From NCBI GenBank assembly GCA_023213315.1, contig JAKCPI010009427.1, forward strand, positions 352,096 through 416,095: a stretch of DNA of 64,000 nt, written 5' to 3'. The DNA is from Euborellia annulipes. Taxonomy: Eukaryota; Arthropoda; Insecta; Dermaptera; Anisolabididae. How positions within the stretch are numbered: the stretch's first letter is position 1; each line of letters begins with the position of its first letter. This document shows, piece after piece, positions 45,114 through 54,943 of the stretch. Both the position numbers and the translations under genes were made by a program. The notes under the pieces are model-generated. The model was not told where the DNA came from and did not search any database. It was given only the letters and a program-made list of their open reading frames with translations.

Positions 45114-45514
45114 CATATAAATAATATTTTAGTATAAGATTTTATTAATGAACTTAGCCAGAGGTTTAGTTAAATTTAATTAACAAAATACATAATCTCA
45201 TTTATACATACTTAATAGCATAGGGGCTTAACTGCCAAATTTTTTTTTCCAATTGAATTTCGGATTTTTCTTTAATTATTTAAATGGCTTTAATCTTTGA
45301 TTATACACTTACTTCTAATTTCATTGACTCGGCTTAATTCTCTTCATTGCTTCAGCAGACAGGTCTAAACTCGTTTGTCGGTTATGATCTCAGGGCCCAA
45401 TGCTTAGCATATAGAATAGCATAAGATGAATTGCCAGGGCATAGAGAGCTCCCACCATCGCTTTATGGATTATTATCATATATGTTTATCTCATTTATTA
45501 ATTTTTGCTTCATT
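45114..45514. other. Unannotated AT-rich interval
   Basis: No gene seen. The frame at 45431-45718 mostly lies in family A. Confidence 0.35.
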
Positions 45515-46226
45515 ACTTTCTCTTACCTCTATATATACGTTAATATATATAGAGAGAAAGTATTGGATTCATGTCAAAAATTCGATGTCGAGATTTTGAT
45601 GGATCTTCACATTTTGAAGTCCCCTGAATCCAAAAAGTGGTTTTCGCGACATGGTCTCTTGTGTGTGTGTGTGTGTGTGTCTGTGTCCACTTTCAAGCAT
45701 GAAGGAATTGAGCTATGAGGTTGAAATTTTATATTTAAGTTAAACACCCCCCGGGACCGAGAAAATAAGCTTTTAATCAAAATCGGCCAAAAAGTACTAG
45801 TACTTTACTAATGTACTTTTTCAGTTTTTTTCGATTTTCTCAAAATTCGCTCTAACGATTTTGATTAAAATTCAAAATCAATTATTTATTAGATGCTCTT
45901 TCAAATGTATATTCTCGTTTTTCCCTCAAAATTGTTTGAAGCACACTTTACTCTTGTGCTTCAGGAAAGATAGGAGAAATGGTTGCCATGGTAACCGAAT
46001 TTAAATCTTTTTCTTTTTATTAGATTAAAAATCAATTATTATTTAAATTCCCATTTATTTTTGTTTTATTTCTGTCTTTAATTTAATTGTTTTGGACAAA
46101 ACATATATCTCTCTCTCTCACAAAATTATCTTCTCTCTTTCTACGCGTTTTAAACTTTCCACAGTACACAACTTTCGATTACCGAAAGTAAGACAAAGTT
46201 GTGTGCTGTGCGCCAGTCACCCCAGA
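45515..46226 (+). repeat. Family A2, complete
   Basis: Well-preserved H1 (45515-45562), a GTGTGTGTG tract, body, the CTTTTTCTTTTTATTAGATT mark and H2 (46155-46224). A good reference copy for the subtype. Confidence 0.9.
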
Positions 46227-46553
46227 TTTTATTCAATTATTTTTGATTTTCATCTTTTACATTGAATGATATGGATAAGAAAGAATATGCATCCCTTATA
46301 TTTAACGATACATTTGAAATGTTTTTTTTCTTTTGCGTAAATCATTTTAAATTGAACTTTATATTAATTATTCCTCTCGAATCTCTTTATCAACGGGCTA
46401 GACGGTTTTTTTTTTTTATTTTATTTTGAGCCATTTTAAAGGTCAAAAATAAAAATAAAGAGTTTTTCTTTCATTTAATTAGTTACAGGGTCGCTGATAG
46501 TAACAGAGGGAGTTAAATCTCCTGGGCCCGGGCTCTATAATTTATAATTTATA
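46227..46553. other. Unannotated AT-rich interval
   Basis: No gene or recognised repeat. Confidence 0.4.
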
Positions 46554-46887
46554 TATTAGGCCAGCGTTTTCCAAACTGTGAGGCGCGCCTCCCTTCCGTT
46601 TTTCTCCATTAATAATTCATTTTAACACACGCATGGACCTTTCTCTTCACTTTATAAGCTACAAATAAATATATATTACAAATTTTAGACATTTATATAT
46701 TATATGTTTGGATAGTGACTAATTCTTTAAAGTAAAACAAATATAACAAAATTTTTCTTTTAAATTGATGGTGGTTTTAATAACGAATCAAATGATATTT
46801 ATTTATTGATTTACATTAAATAAATTTTTATAATATGAAATAATTCTTAAAAAATTTATTTTATAGGAAAAATTTTTTATTCTACAC

Positions 46888-47205
46888 CAGCGTTTTCCAA
46901 ACTGTGGGGCGCGCCTCCCTAGGGAGGCGCGGACTAGTCTAAGGGGAGGCGCGAATATTGGCCACCATGATCAATTTTCCAAATGATTGCTAGTTTTATA
47001 AATAAAATAATAAAATTTAGAAGTTTCTGGAACGGAGGTTTTTCTTAATTAATATTGAAAAATAAAAAATATTTTTATAGAAATTTATATTTTATAGTAT
47101 TAAAAATTTTTGTTTTTGTATTATTTTATTAAATGTGTGTGTGGGGGGGGGGGGGCGTTATACGATTAAATATTTTTAAGGGAGGTTAAAGTTTGGAAAC
47201 CACTG
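46888..47205. mobile_element. hAT-like MITE, copy 2
   Basis: CAGCGTTTTCCAAACTGTGG to TTTGGAAACCACTG, with diverged flanks TTCTACAC and GTCTAAAG. Similar interior to the copies at 1236 and 49399. Confidence 0.7.
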
Positions 47206-47951
47206 GTCTAAAGTAAGACTCATTCTAGAAAATTATACTCTGTGTAAAACCCAAAGGCGGATCCAGGGAAGTTTTCAGGGTTTCAATTTTTTTCTTACTA
47301 GACGCAAAGCTCGCCGAAGGCGATAGCATTGTTAATTATTTTATATATTAATATTGGATTTCAATCTTAATAACGGTTATCGTAAAAAGTCTTATATGGC
47401 CTAAGACTGTGTGAAAGTGTGTGTGAATTTGAGTGTGAATTGGAAAAAAGTGTGAGTGTTAAAAAAAAAAAAAAATATTGATTGACTTTAGCATTGATTA
47501 TGATTTCTTTTATTTTCGTTGTCTCTCAATTTTTTTTCGTTCAACTTTTAAAAATGTTCAGAATTAAATAAAAAAGTAAAAATTACTAGCAGCACTTTTT
47601 TTTAATTATACAAATATTTTCCATAATGTGAAAAAAAAGATTGGATTAGGGGTTGAAAAATTGAAAAAAATGTTTTTTTTTTATTTTTTTTAGCTAAATC
47701 GAAACAAAATAAATAGAAAACAATCAAAAAATTGCGTTGATTATTATTTTATTATATTAAGGGTTGATTAGGAATGATGAAGGGTTGATTATTTAAGAAA
47801 GGCCTTGGAATATTCCAAATCACTTGTTGACATTTTTTTCCATCTCTAAATATAGTTAGATTAGAGCAAAAGGAATTTTTTTACTTTTAATAAAAAGGGA
47901 ATTGTTATTTTCATCTATTTATTCCTATCGAAAGAGAGACAAGTCTCTCGT
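47206..47951. other. AT-rich interval inside the composite element
   Basis: AAGGCGGATCCAGGGAAG at 47250 is a GGCGGATCC hAT end. The remainder is AT-rich with A and T runs, no gene. Confidence 0.4.
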
Positions 47952-48099
47952 TCAGTCGAGTCGGTGGCCGCGCGGCAGGCGCGCCGAGCTGCTCTGTTTT
48001 TTGTTGTGTTTGAAGTGAATCAAAGTGAATAATTAATATAGTGTAATCCACCCTGACCACCCCATCAGCCAACACACCCTCTTGAGAGTTTTATTAAAG
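47952..48099 (+). promoter_or_regulatory. Candidate transcription start and first exon
   Basis: TTCAGTC (47951-47957) matches the arthropod initiator TCAGTY. A GC-rich stretch (GGTGGCCGCGCGGCAGGCGC) follows. The segment ends TTATTAAAG before a donor GTAATTAT at 48100. It contains ATCCACCCTGACCACCCCAT, similar in layout to the 53050-53207 candidate. Likely untranslated; not confirmed. Confidence 0.35.
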
Positions 48100-48359
48100 G
48101 TAATTATTATGCATTTTATCGTTGAAAAAAAAAACAATGATAGAAACAAATAATTTGACTGCGAAAAACGATTCTTTTGAATATGAAATTAAATATTTTG
48201 TATTTCACTAAGGGTAGAGGGAGAATATAAGCTGTTGAAAGGGGGAGGGGGAGTGGAGGTGTCATTGAAAAAAAATTAGTTTTTTATTTTTTATTTATTT
48301 ATTTATTTATTTTTTTTACTTTTAAAAAAAAAACACTTTCTCATTCATACTCACACTTA

Positions 48360-49675
48360 ATATACTTTTACACAGGGGTGGATTAAGGGTTGAAAATTAA
48401 AATAAAATAAAAATTAAAATAATTATTTATAAATGTATTGAAATTATTTTGAGAGTAATTTCGCGGTGAAGGCTCGCATTTCCTTAAAGGGCTGGGGGGG
48501 GGAGAGGAGGTATGAAGGCATTAACCAGGGGAGTTAATGCCCCATCCCCTATAATGCATAAAAATATTAATGTTTTTTAATACTTTTACTAAAAAATAAG
48601 TGCATTCCGTTTGAGTTAATATTTATATTCAATATTTAGCAAATAGCATAGTGGGGTAGAAACATTTTAATGTCATTCTAAAATTTCGTATTACTGGGGC
48701 GGAATTAATTTTTGAAAATTTCGAAACTCTCATAAACAGACAATAATAACACTGGGTAATTTAGGAACCCATCGAATCCCTTGCAGAATTTTGTAGGGAT
48801 TTTTTTCATTAGTTAGACAAGTAAGATATAATTAGTCCACTTAGAATTTTACTGGGGTGAGTTACCGCATCTTTTTATATTAGAGAACTAATCTCAATTC
48901 GGAATTTTTACTTTCTCTTACCTATATGTATAAGTTAATATACATATGTATAGAGAGAAAGTATTGGATTCATGTCAAAAATTCGGTATCGAGATTTTGA
49001 TGGATATACACGTTCTGAGGTCCCTTGAATCCAAAAAAGTGGTTTTCTGTGTGTCTGTTTGGGTTCAATTTAAAGCATGAAGGAATTGAGCTAGGAGGTT
49101 GAAATTTTATATTTAAGTTAGGCACCCCCCTAGGGCGCGAAAATAAAATTTGAGAAAAATATTTTTCTTCAGGAATGAAAGTTAGAAAAATCTTTAAAAA
49201 TATGTTTTAACATCTGACGTTTCGGCTTTGTTCAAAGCCATCCTCAGAGCTGTTAGTGGTCATCCTAGGATGACTTTGACCAAGGCCGAAACTTCAGCTA
49301 TTAAAATATATTTTTAAAGAAAAAATTCTGGCTTTGTTTTTTCTAACTTTCATTCCTGATATTATACGAATTCCACCAGCCATAAAATACCCTTATGCCA
49401 GCGTTTTCTAAACTGTGAGGCGCGGGGGAGGCCCTAGGGAGACGCGGACTAGTCTAAGGGGAGGCGCGAATATTGGCCCCCAGGATCAATTTTCCAAATG
49501 ATTGCTAGTTTTCATATAAATAAGAATTAATAAAAAAATATTTTTATATATATTTATATTTTTTAGCATTAAAAATTTTTGTTTTTTATTATTTTATAAA
49601 ATGAGGGAGGGGGAGGCGTCATAAGATTAATTATTTTTAAGGGAGGCGTGGTAACATAAAGTTTGGAAACCACTG
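48360..49675 (+). repeat. 1.3-kb duplicated block, copy 2
   Basis: Counterpart of 227-1500, with family A head (48910-49155), foldback (49166-49366) and hAT-like unit (49399-49675) in the same order. Compared with copy 1 the family A part is longer and retains GAGCTAGGAGGTTG. Confidence 0.85.
49166..49366. repeat. Foldback with CTGANGA-GAAAC motif, copy 2
   Basis: Arms as at 1003-1202. On the minus strand: CTGAGGA (49241-49247), a 7-bp stem GGCTTTG/CAAAGCC (49224-49239), GAAAC (49219-49223), GTC, and flanks AACAGCT/AGATGTT that pair at 6 of 7 positions. This is the best-formed example of the motif. Confidence 0.8.
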
Positions 49676-49683
49676 TATTAGGC

Positions 49684-49967
49684 TATTGCCTCTCCGGCAC
49701 TGAAGTTTTCTGAGCTTGTAATCTATTCTTCTAACGAGTGCATGACTATAATGACGTTATATAAATTCTAGAGGTACCCTCGAAAATTGACGTTTTCTCA
49801 AATCTCATAAAATATAAGATTATGACTATAGACTCAGGAAATTTTCTAAGCTTTTAGTCTATCATTCAAATTAGTGAATTAATAAAATTTCGTTATATAA
49901 ATTATTACAGAGGTCCTTACAAAATTGAAGAAATTTTAAAAATTTATTAATTAAATTTTTATTAATT
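49684..49967. other. Unannotated AT-rich interval
   Basis: No gene or recognised repeat. Confidence 0.4.
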
Positions 49968-50094
49968 CATACACCCGAAAAAATAAGGTTGTGCCGCGGG
50001 AGTCGAACCACGGATCCTCCGATTTGTACTCAGAGTGCCCTACCACTGGACCACAGCACACCTTATTTTTTTCGGGTTTATGAATTAATAAATA
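49968..50094 (-). repeat. tRNA-like module enclosed by inverted repeats
   Basis: On the minus strand TGGTCCAGTGGTAGG is a good A box and GGTTCGACTCC a good B box. An anticodon-like stem TCTGA/TCGGA encloses GTACAAA. ATTAATTCATACACCCGAAA (49968) is inverted at 50075-50094, and its inner end forms an acceptor-like GGTGTGC/GCACAACC stem, so the acceptor stem runs on for about 30 bp. The T stem is mismatched, so a functional tRNA is unlikely. 57795 carries the same CTGAGTACAAATCGG. Confidence 0.65.
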
Positions 50095-50356
50095 TTTAAT
50101 TGTATAAATTTCGCGGCTCCCATACGCGATATATATAATATCTTAAATATTATATATAATTTCTTATTTATTAATTAAAAATTTATTAATTTTGGGGGAG
50201 GCGACAGGCAGAAAAAAAACAATTAATAATTTTCGAAATCTATATAAGGGCCTACTATATTTGAATAAAATATTAATTAACTAGATAGAGCCTTGTTTGA
50301 AAAGGATGGAATTTTTTCAATCAATGCTCAAATAGACTGTTCATTAGCCAGTCAAT
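50095..50356. other. Unannotated AT-rich interval
   Basis: No gene seen. Confidence 0.4.
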
Positions 50357-50575
50357 ATATCGTCTAAGATAGCAGGTTTGCGAGATACGTTTCGGCTTAA
50401 GTTTGGGCAAAATTGCACCCCCTGGAGTAGAACCAGGACCTCCTGGCGCCGGCGCCCTAGGATAAGGGTAGTCCACCCGCCGCGAGAGCGTGGAGGTTTT
50501 GGTTCGACTCCAGGGGGTGAAATTTTGCCCTATCTTAAGCACAAACATATCTCGCAAACCTGCTATCTTAAAATA
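50357..50575. repeat. Foldback with tRNA-like B boxes, GC-rich centre
   Basis: AAGATAGCAGGTTTGCGAGA (50358) is inverted at 50552-50571, and GGGCAAAATTGCACCCCCTGG (50405) at 50506-50526 with a few changes. GGTTCGACTCC (50501-50511) is a B box on the + strand; its diverged mirror is at 50427-50437. Frames across both strands reflect the symmetry, not a gene. Confidence 0.7.
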
Positions 50576-50646
50576 TTAATATTCAATGAATACGTCGATT
50601 TATATTTGACAAATATAGACTATTTATAAAATTTGTATACTTATAT

Positions 50647-50715
50647 GTTGGTGGGCCAAACGCCTGGTGTACACCGATGCCCAGGAGATCTTGGTTTTGA
50701 TTCTCTAGGGAACAT
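50647..50715 (+). repeat. tRNA-like half unit
   Basis: TTGGTGGGCCAAACGC and GATGCCCAGGAGATCTTGG match the 5' part of the module at 44995. The B box is degraded and a family A body follows. Confidence 0.55.
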
Positions 50716-51198
50716 TAGCTACGAGGTTGAAATTTTATATTTAAGTTAGGTACCCACCTTAGGCGTGTAAATAAGGTTTTAAATAAAATAGGCCAAAGAG
50801 TACTAGTACTTTACTGATGTACTTTTTTTAGTTTTTTTTTTTTTTTTTTGGATTTTCTCAAAATTCATTCTAACGATTTTAATTAAAATTCCTAAATCAA
50901 ATATTTTTTTAATGCTCTTTAAAATGAATATTCTCATTTCACCTTTGAAATTGTTTGATGAAAGAAACATACTTGGTCTTGTACTCAATAGGAAAGTTAT
51001 GAGAAATAGTTTCCATAGTAACGAAATATAAATATTTTTCTGTTTTTAAATTTTACATCTTGGATTCTGATATACTGCCGGAGACTAAACATATGTCTAC
51101 ACAATAAATCTGGCGTGACTAGCACAGAGCACAACTTTGTATTACCGAAAGTAAGGGAAAGTTGTGTGCCTTGAGATGATCACACCAGATTTTTTATT
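50716..51198 (+). repeat. Family A, 5'-truncated
   Basis: From GCTACGAGGTTGAAATTTTA through the TACTAGTAC box to H2 (51107-51195), ending CACACCAGATTTTTT. Confidence 0.85.
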
Positions 51199-51492
51199 TA
51201 ATTAATTCACAGATCTTTTAAATATCGTATATTCATTTATATATTTTATTAGATTTAGCAAGACTGTATGTTCCAAACGAGCTATTTTGAATACTATTAT
51301 CTTATTAAAATATATAGATCTCTAAAAAATCAACATATCTTTAAAGAGGGGGAGGGGGGGGGAGGGAAAAAAACCCCCCACCAAAAAAATATTCAACTAT
51401 ATTTTATTAGATTGAAAAGATTGATAATCGCCTGGATTATCCAAAAAACAAACCCCCTAAAAAAGCTTTTGTTACAACCCTGTATACATGTA
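51199..51492. other. Unannotated AT-rich interval
   Basis: G and C runs at 51348-51380. The frame at 51268-51495 is not supported. Confidence 0.4.
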
Positions 51493-51705
51493 TAGTGAGG
51501 GACAATATTAAGTCCCACCCAAGCGTTTTCTACTTGTGATTATTTCATTGTTTAAAAAAAAAAATATTATATTTTTTTTTAATAGAAACTTTCATGGTTC
51601 AAACCTAGAAAATTTCCAATAAAGTTTTTTATTTTCTTTTTTAAAAACAATGAAATAATCACAAGTAGAAAACGCATGGGTGGGACTTAATATTGCCCCT
51701 CACTG
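51493..51705. mobile_element. Mariner-type palindromic MITE, copy 2
   Basis: TAGTGAGGGACAATATTAAG and CTTAATATTGCCCCTCACTG are the ends, with TA on each side. The arms include GCGTTTTCTACTTGTGATTA. 213 bp. Confidence 0.85.
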
Positions 51706-51734
51706 TATCATATATTGCAATAGTATTGAGACTA

Positions 51735-52285
51735 AACCCCGGTAGTTAGGCAGCCAAAATGGCACACGCTCACTAGGGTGGGTCGTTTTGTCACTTTTTT
51801 TTTCGGAGCGAGTTGTAATACCCTACAAAAGTGGCCTACCCACATAAACATTACAGATATAAATTTTTTTTTCAAATCGGACAATATCTTCTGTGAAAAT
51901 TTTTACTTCAAAGTTTTGAAATTTTGACTGAAAATCTCAAAATTGTCATTAAGTTTAGTTGGGTTATAAAGCGACCATATTTTTGGATAATGAGATGTCA
52001 CTTGCGATGAAAACTGATATTCTAGCCTCAATATGCCAGTTATATAACCCTGGAAGGGTCAGAGATGTCTCCTCTGGGGCCGAAAACGGGAAAAATTCAG
52101 TACAATTATGCGCCCAGAGGAGGCATCTTTATATAAAAATATTTCGATTTGGGGTGCTATTAAATTTCATAGTGAAAATAATTTCTTTTTTTTATTTTCA
52201 AAAGAAAAAAAAACCTCCATAGCCATAGGCCATATGTTATCTTTCAAGTAATCACTTTTCAACATTACTTTTGAGTAAAATAAAT
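51735..52285 (+). repeat. Unclassified element with strong hairpin
   Basis: CTAGGGTGGGTCGTTTTGTC at 51773 looks like a transposon end. The frame 51959-52222 (87 codons) spans a hairpin AGATGTCTCCTCTGGG/CCCAGAGGAGGCATCT (52066-52081, 52111-52126). The last 80 bases (CCATAGCCATAGGCCATATG on) recur at 55243-55306. No domain recognised. Confidence 0.45.
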
Positions 52286-52925
52286 TAAGTCATTTATTAA
52301 TTATTTAGCTTCGAATTTATCCCTAATAAATAAATAAATATAAAAAATTACGCTTGGGAGTATTTCTCTAATAGAGGGTGAATTTTAAGTGTGGATAAAT
52401 AAAGTAAGTCCTTTAAAAAATTTGTCACTTTGAATTTATCCCTAATAAATAAATAAATACAAAAAATAACACTTGGAAATATTTTATATAATAGAGGGTG
52501 GGTTTTAAGGGTGGATAAATAAAGTAAGTAATTTATTAAATATTTAGCTTCGAATTTATCTCTAATAAATTAATAAATATAAAAAATTACGCTTGAAAGT
52601 ATTTTATTTAATAGAGGGCGAGTTAAGAGGGTGGATAAATAAAGTAAGTCATTTATTAAATATTTAGCTTCGAATTTATCCCTAATAAATTAATAAATAT
52701 AAAAAATTACGCTTGGAAGTACTTTATATAATAGAGGGTGAGTTTTAAGGGTGGATAAAAAAGTAAAACTTTTAAAAATTATTTCACTTCGAATTTATCC
52801 CTAATAAATAAATAAATACAAAATATAACACTTGGAAGTATTTTATTTAATAGAGGGTGAGTTTTAATGGTGGATAAATAAAGTGAGTCTTTTAATAGTT
52901 ATTTAATTTCGAATTTATTCCCAAA
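52286..52925 (+). repeat. Tandem array, 120-bp unit, about 5.5 copies
   Basis: GAATTTATCCCTAATAAAT recurs at 52313, 52432, 52552, 52672, 52791 and 52911, spacings of 119-120. Each unit also has TTACGCTTGGGAGTATT, AATAGAGGGTGAG and GTGGATAAATAAAGTAAGTC. Units differ at several positions, so the array is not brand new. Confidence 0.95.
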
Positions 52926-53029
52926 GGAATAAAACCCCGTTAGTTTGCAAGTAAATAGATTTTTTATAGAAAGAGAATTTATTTTATAATTTTATTTCTT
53001 GGGCGCTTAGAGAGCAATCCTCTCTATGC

Positions 53030-53207
53030 TTGCTTGTTTGGTGCCTGCCTGTATTCAGTTGTTTTTGACTCGAGTCATGAGTCATTCGGTTCTCTCTTTC
53101 TCTCTCGTGTGTTCAGTTTCTTTTATAATGTGTGTTGTTATTTGTGCAAATAAGACGTTCATCCACCACCCTCATTACGCCCCGTTTGGTCATCTTATAT
53201 TATTAAG
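53030..53207 (+). promoter_or_regulatory. Candidate first exon, similar in layout to 47952
   Basis: ATTCAGTTG (53053) gives an initiator-like TCAGT. ATCCACCACCCTCATTACG and TTATATTATTAAG precede a donor-like GTATTG at 53208. A 62-codon frame (53026-53214) overlaps but ends in the donor region and has no known motif. It may be an untranslated leader. Confidence 0.3.
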
Positions 53208-53615
53208 GTATTGAATATTTCCATATCTCATTTGCATAACGAAATAAATTTCTATTTTCAATTTTTTTTTCTCTCTTAAAATATACTTATAAAATTATTC
53301 AATTTTTTTTTTTTTTTTTTTATATCTCTATAATGAAGTCGTGTATCCATGGGGAAAGATAATAAAGGGTGTGAATCGCCCCTTCTAATAAATAAAATAA
53401 TATTTTTCTTTAAAAATAATAAGAAAAAAAAGAGTTTAAAAATAAAATTAACTATTTTTTTTTAATAAAATTTTACTTTTAAGCAAATGGATTACTTTCT
53501 CTCCCTCCGCACCCTCCACCCCTCTAATAGAGATTTTATCTCTCCTATAATATTTAATAAGATATTATTATTAAAAAATTGAAAATATAAATTTTAAACT
53601 TTTATCTCTCGTCAG
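53208..53615. other. Unannotated AT-rich interval
   Basis: T(18) run at 53303 and A/T runs. No gene. Confidence 0.4.
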
Positions 53616-53862
53616 CAATGGCGGATCCAGAGGTGTTTCTCGGGGAGGGGGGGAAGGGAGGGGGTAATCTGGTGTGACTCGTTGCACAACACACAATTTT
53701 TTCCTAATTTCGATAATTTAAAGGCGCATTCTGTACTTATTTGCCAGAATATTGATACAAATCAAATTTTTAAAATTTTACATTAAAAATAATTTTTTTT
53801 TCGAAAAAAAAAGTATTTTTTTCAAATCTCGGGGGTGGGGGACCCCTCCCCGTTAGTGATAT
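53616..53862 (-). mobile_element. GGCGGATCC hAT-like fragment carrying an H2
   Basis: ATGGCGGATCCAGAGGTGTT, a G run, an H2-like CTGGTGTGACTCGTTGCAC and TTTGCCAGAATATTGAT match 16376 and, inverted, 38874-39138. The far terminus is worn. Confidence 0.65.
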
Positions 53863-54328
53863 AGTAACAAGTGTGATTTTTGGAGTTAAAATGTTTTTTT
53901 TTTTTTTTTAAATTCAGCAGTTTCTGCACTCGTCTCCCCCTAATTATAAGTTTAAAAATTTGGTGTGACTGGCGCACAGCACACAACTTTCTCTTACCTT
54001 TGGTAATCGAAAGTTGTGTTCTGTGCTTTCACATCAGATTTTTTGTGTCGACATGTATTTAGTTTCCGACAGTACGGTACATTCGATTTCCAAGATGTAA
54101 AATTTATATGTGAAAATATTTATATTTTGTTACCATGGCAACCATTTCTCATATCTTTCTATGAAGTACAAGAATAAAGTGGTCTTCAGAAAATTTCAAT
54201 GACAAAATGAGAATATACATTTTAAAGAGAATCTAAAAAATAATTGATTTTTGAATTTAAAAAAAAATCGTTGGAGCGAATTTTGAGAAAATCGAAAAAA
54301 ACTGAAAAATTTCTTTAGTAAAGTACTA

Positions 54329-54943
54329 CCGTCTTTTTCCGAAAATAAGACACTGTCTTACTTTCTTTTTTGGTCCAAAATACGCACTAGGGCTTATTTT
54401 CGGGGGAGGGCAAAAATAAAAGTATATTTATTTTACACAGAATACAGAAATTTAAATTTATTCAATTACAGTCATGTCATCTTCTGGAGCATCGTCATAA
54501 ATAAAATTCTGAATTATATTCTGATTTTCTTCCAAATCCATTTCCTGTTGAATCATTGGTCCGAATCTCTCATGTCTTGCGATATAGCTATCGTTAAATG
54601 AATACATCATGTCTAAGTAGCCTGTTCGTAGTGCATTGGAAACATCACTATCAGTTATTTTGCCCCATTAATTTTTTACCCAATTCACAACTTCTTGTAA
54701 GCCTGGTTTTACAAAATTACCTCGATGATTTCTCACCATTCTGTTTTCAATATATTCATTGATTCCATACGCAAATGATCCTTGAATGGCTTGTTTATTG
54801 CAATGTCAAGTGTCTGGAGGTAACCAATCATTCCTGCCGAAATCATTATTTGATCAATCTTCATCTCAAAAATTATTTTATTTTATTTATTATTTTAACT
54901 AGGGCTTATTTTCTGAGGATGTCTTATTTTCGGAAAAAGACGG
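54329..54943 (-). mobile_element. Pogo-like (Tc1/mariner superfamily) element, internally deleted
   Basis: Ends CCGTCTTTTTCCGAAAATAAGAC and its near complement GTCTTATTTTCGGAAAAAGACGG, flanked by TA (54327-54328, 54944-54945). The second motif CTAGGGCTTATTTTC is repeated inversely near each end. It contains the 3' part of a decayed transposase on the minus strand. 615 bp. Confidence 0.9.
54458..54850 (-). pseudogene. Pogo/jerky-type DDE transposase, C-terminal remnant
   Basis: On the minus strand, from about 54850, the translation reads SAGMIGYLQTLDIAINKPFK then DHLR. This matches the conserved GMTxxLQPLDVxINKPFK block just before the last catalytic acidic region of pogo/Tigger/jerky transposases. 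After a one-base frame change it continues with NEYIENRMVRNHRG, QEVVNWVKN, a stop, WGKITDSDVSNALRTGYL, and an acidic end to the stop at 54458-54460. One frameshift and one nonsense codon make it non-functional; the N-terminal DNA-binding and catalytic parts are missing. Confidence 0.8.

Larger units (their letters stand above)
46562..49675. mobile_element. Composite hAT-like element, 3.1 kb
   Basis: The left end CAGCGTTTTCCAAACTGTG and the right end AAAGTTTGGAAACCACTG are flanked by an exact 8-bp repeat TATTAGGC (46554-46561, 49676-49683). Inside are two further pairs or ends of the same family (46888-47205, 49399-49675), a promoter-like first exon (47952-48099) and the duplicated block. No transposase frame. 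The exact duplication suggests the whole 3.1 kb moved or inserted as one unit. Confidence 0.6.

Noticed and set aside
49968..50094. Functional tRNA-Cys-like gene
   Set aside because: The anticodon would be ACA, which is unusual, the T stem does not pair, and the unit is a repeated module in inverted repeats.
50321..50629. Convergent frames with similar protein text on both strands
   Set aside because: A consequence of the inverted repeat at 50357-50575.
52286..52925. CRISPR-like regular spacing
   Set aside because: The whole 120-bp unit is repeated, with no unique spacers, and the context is eukaryotic.
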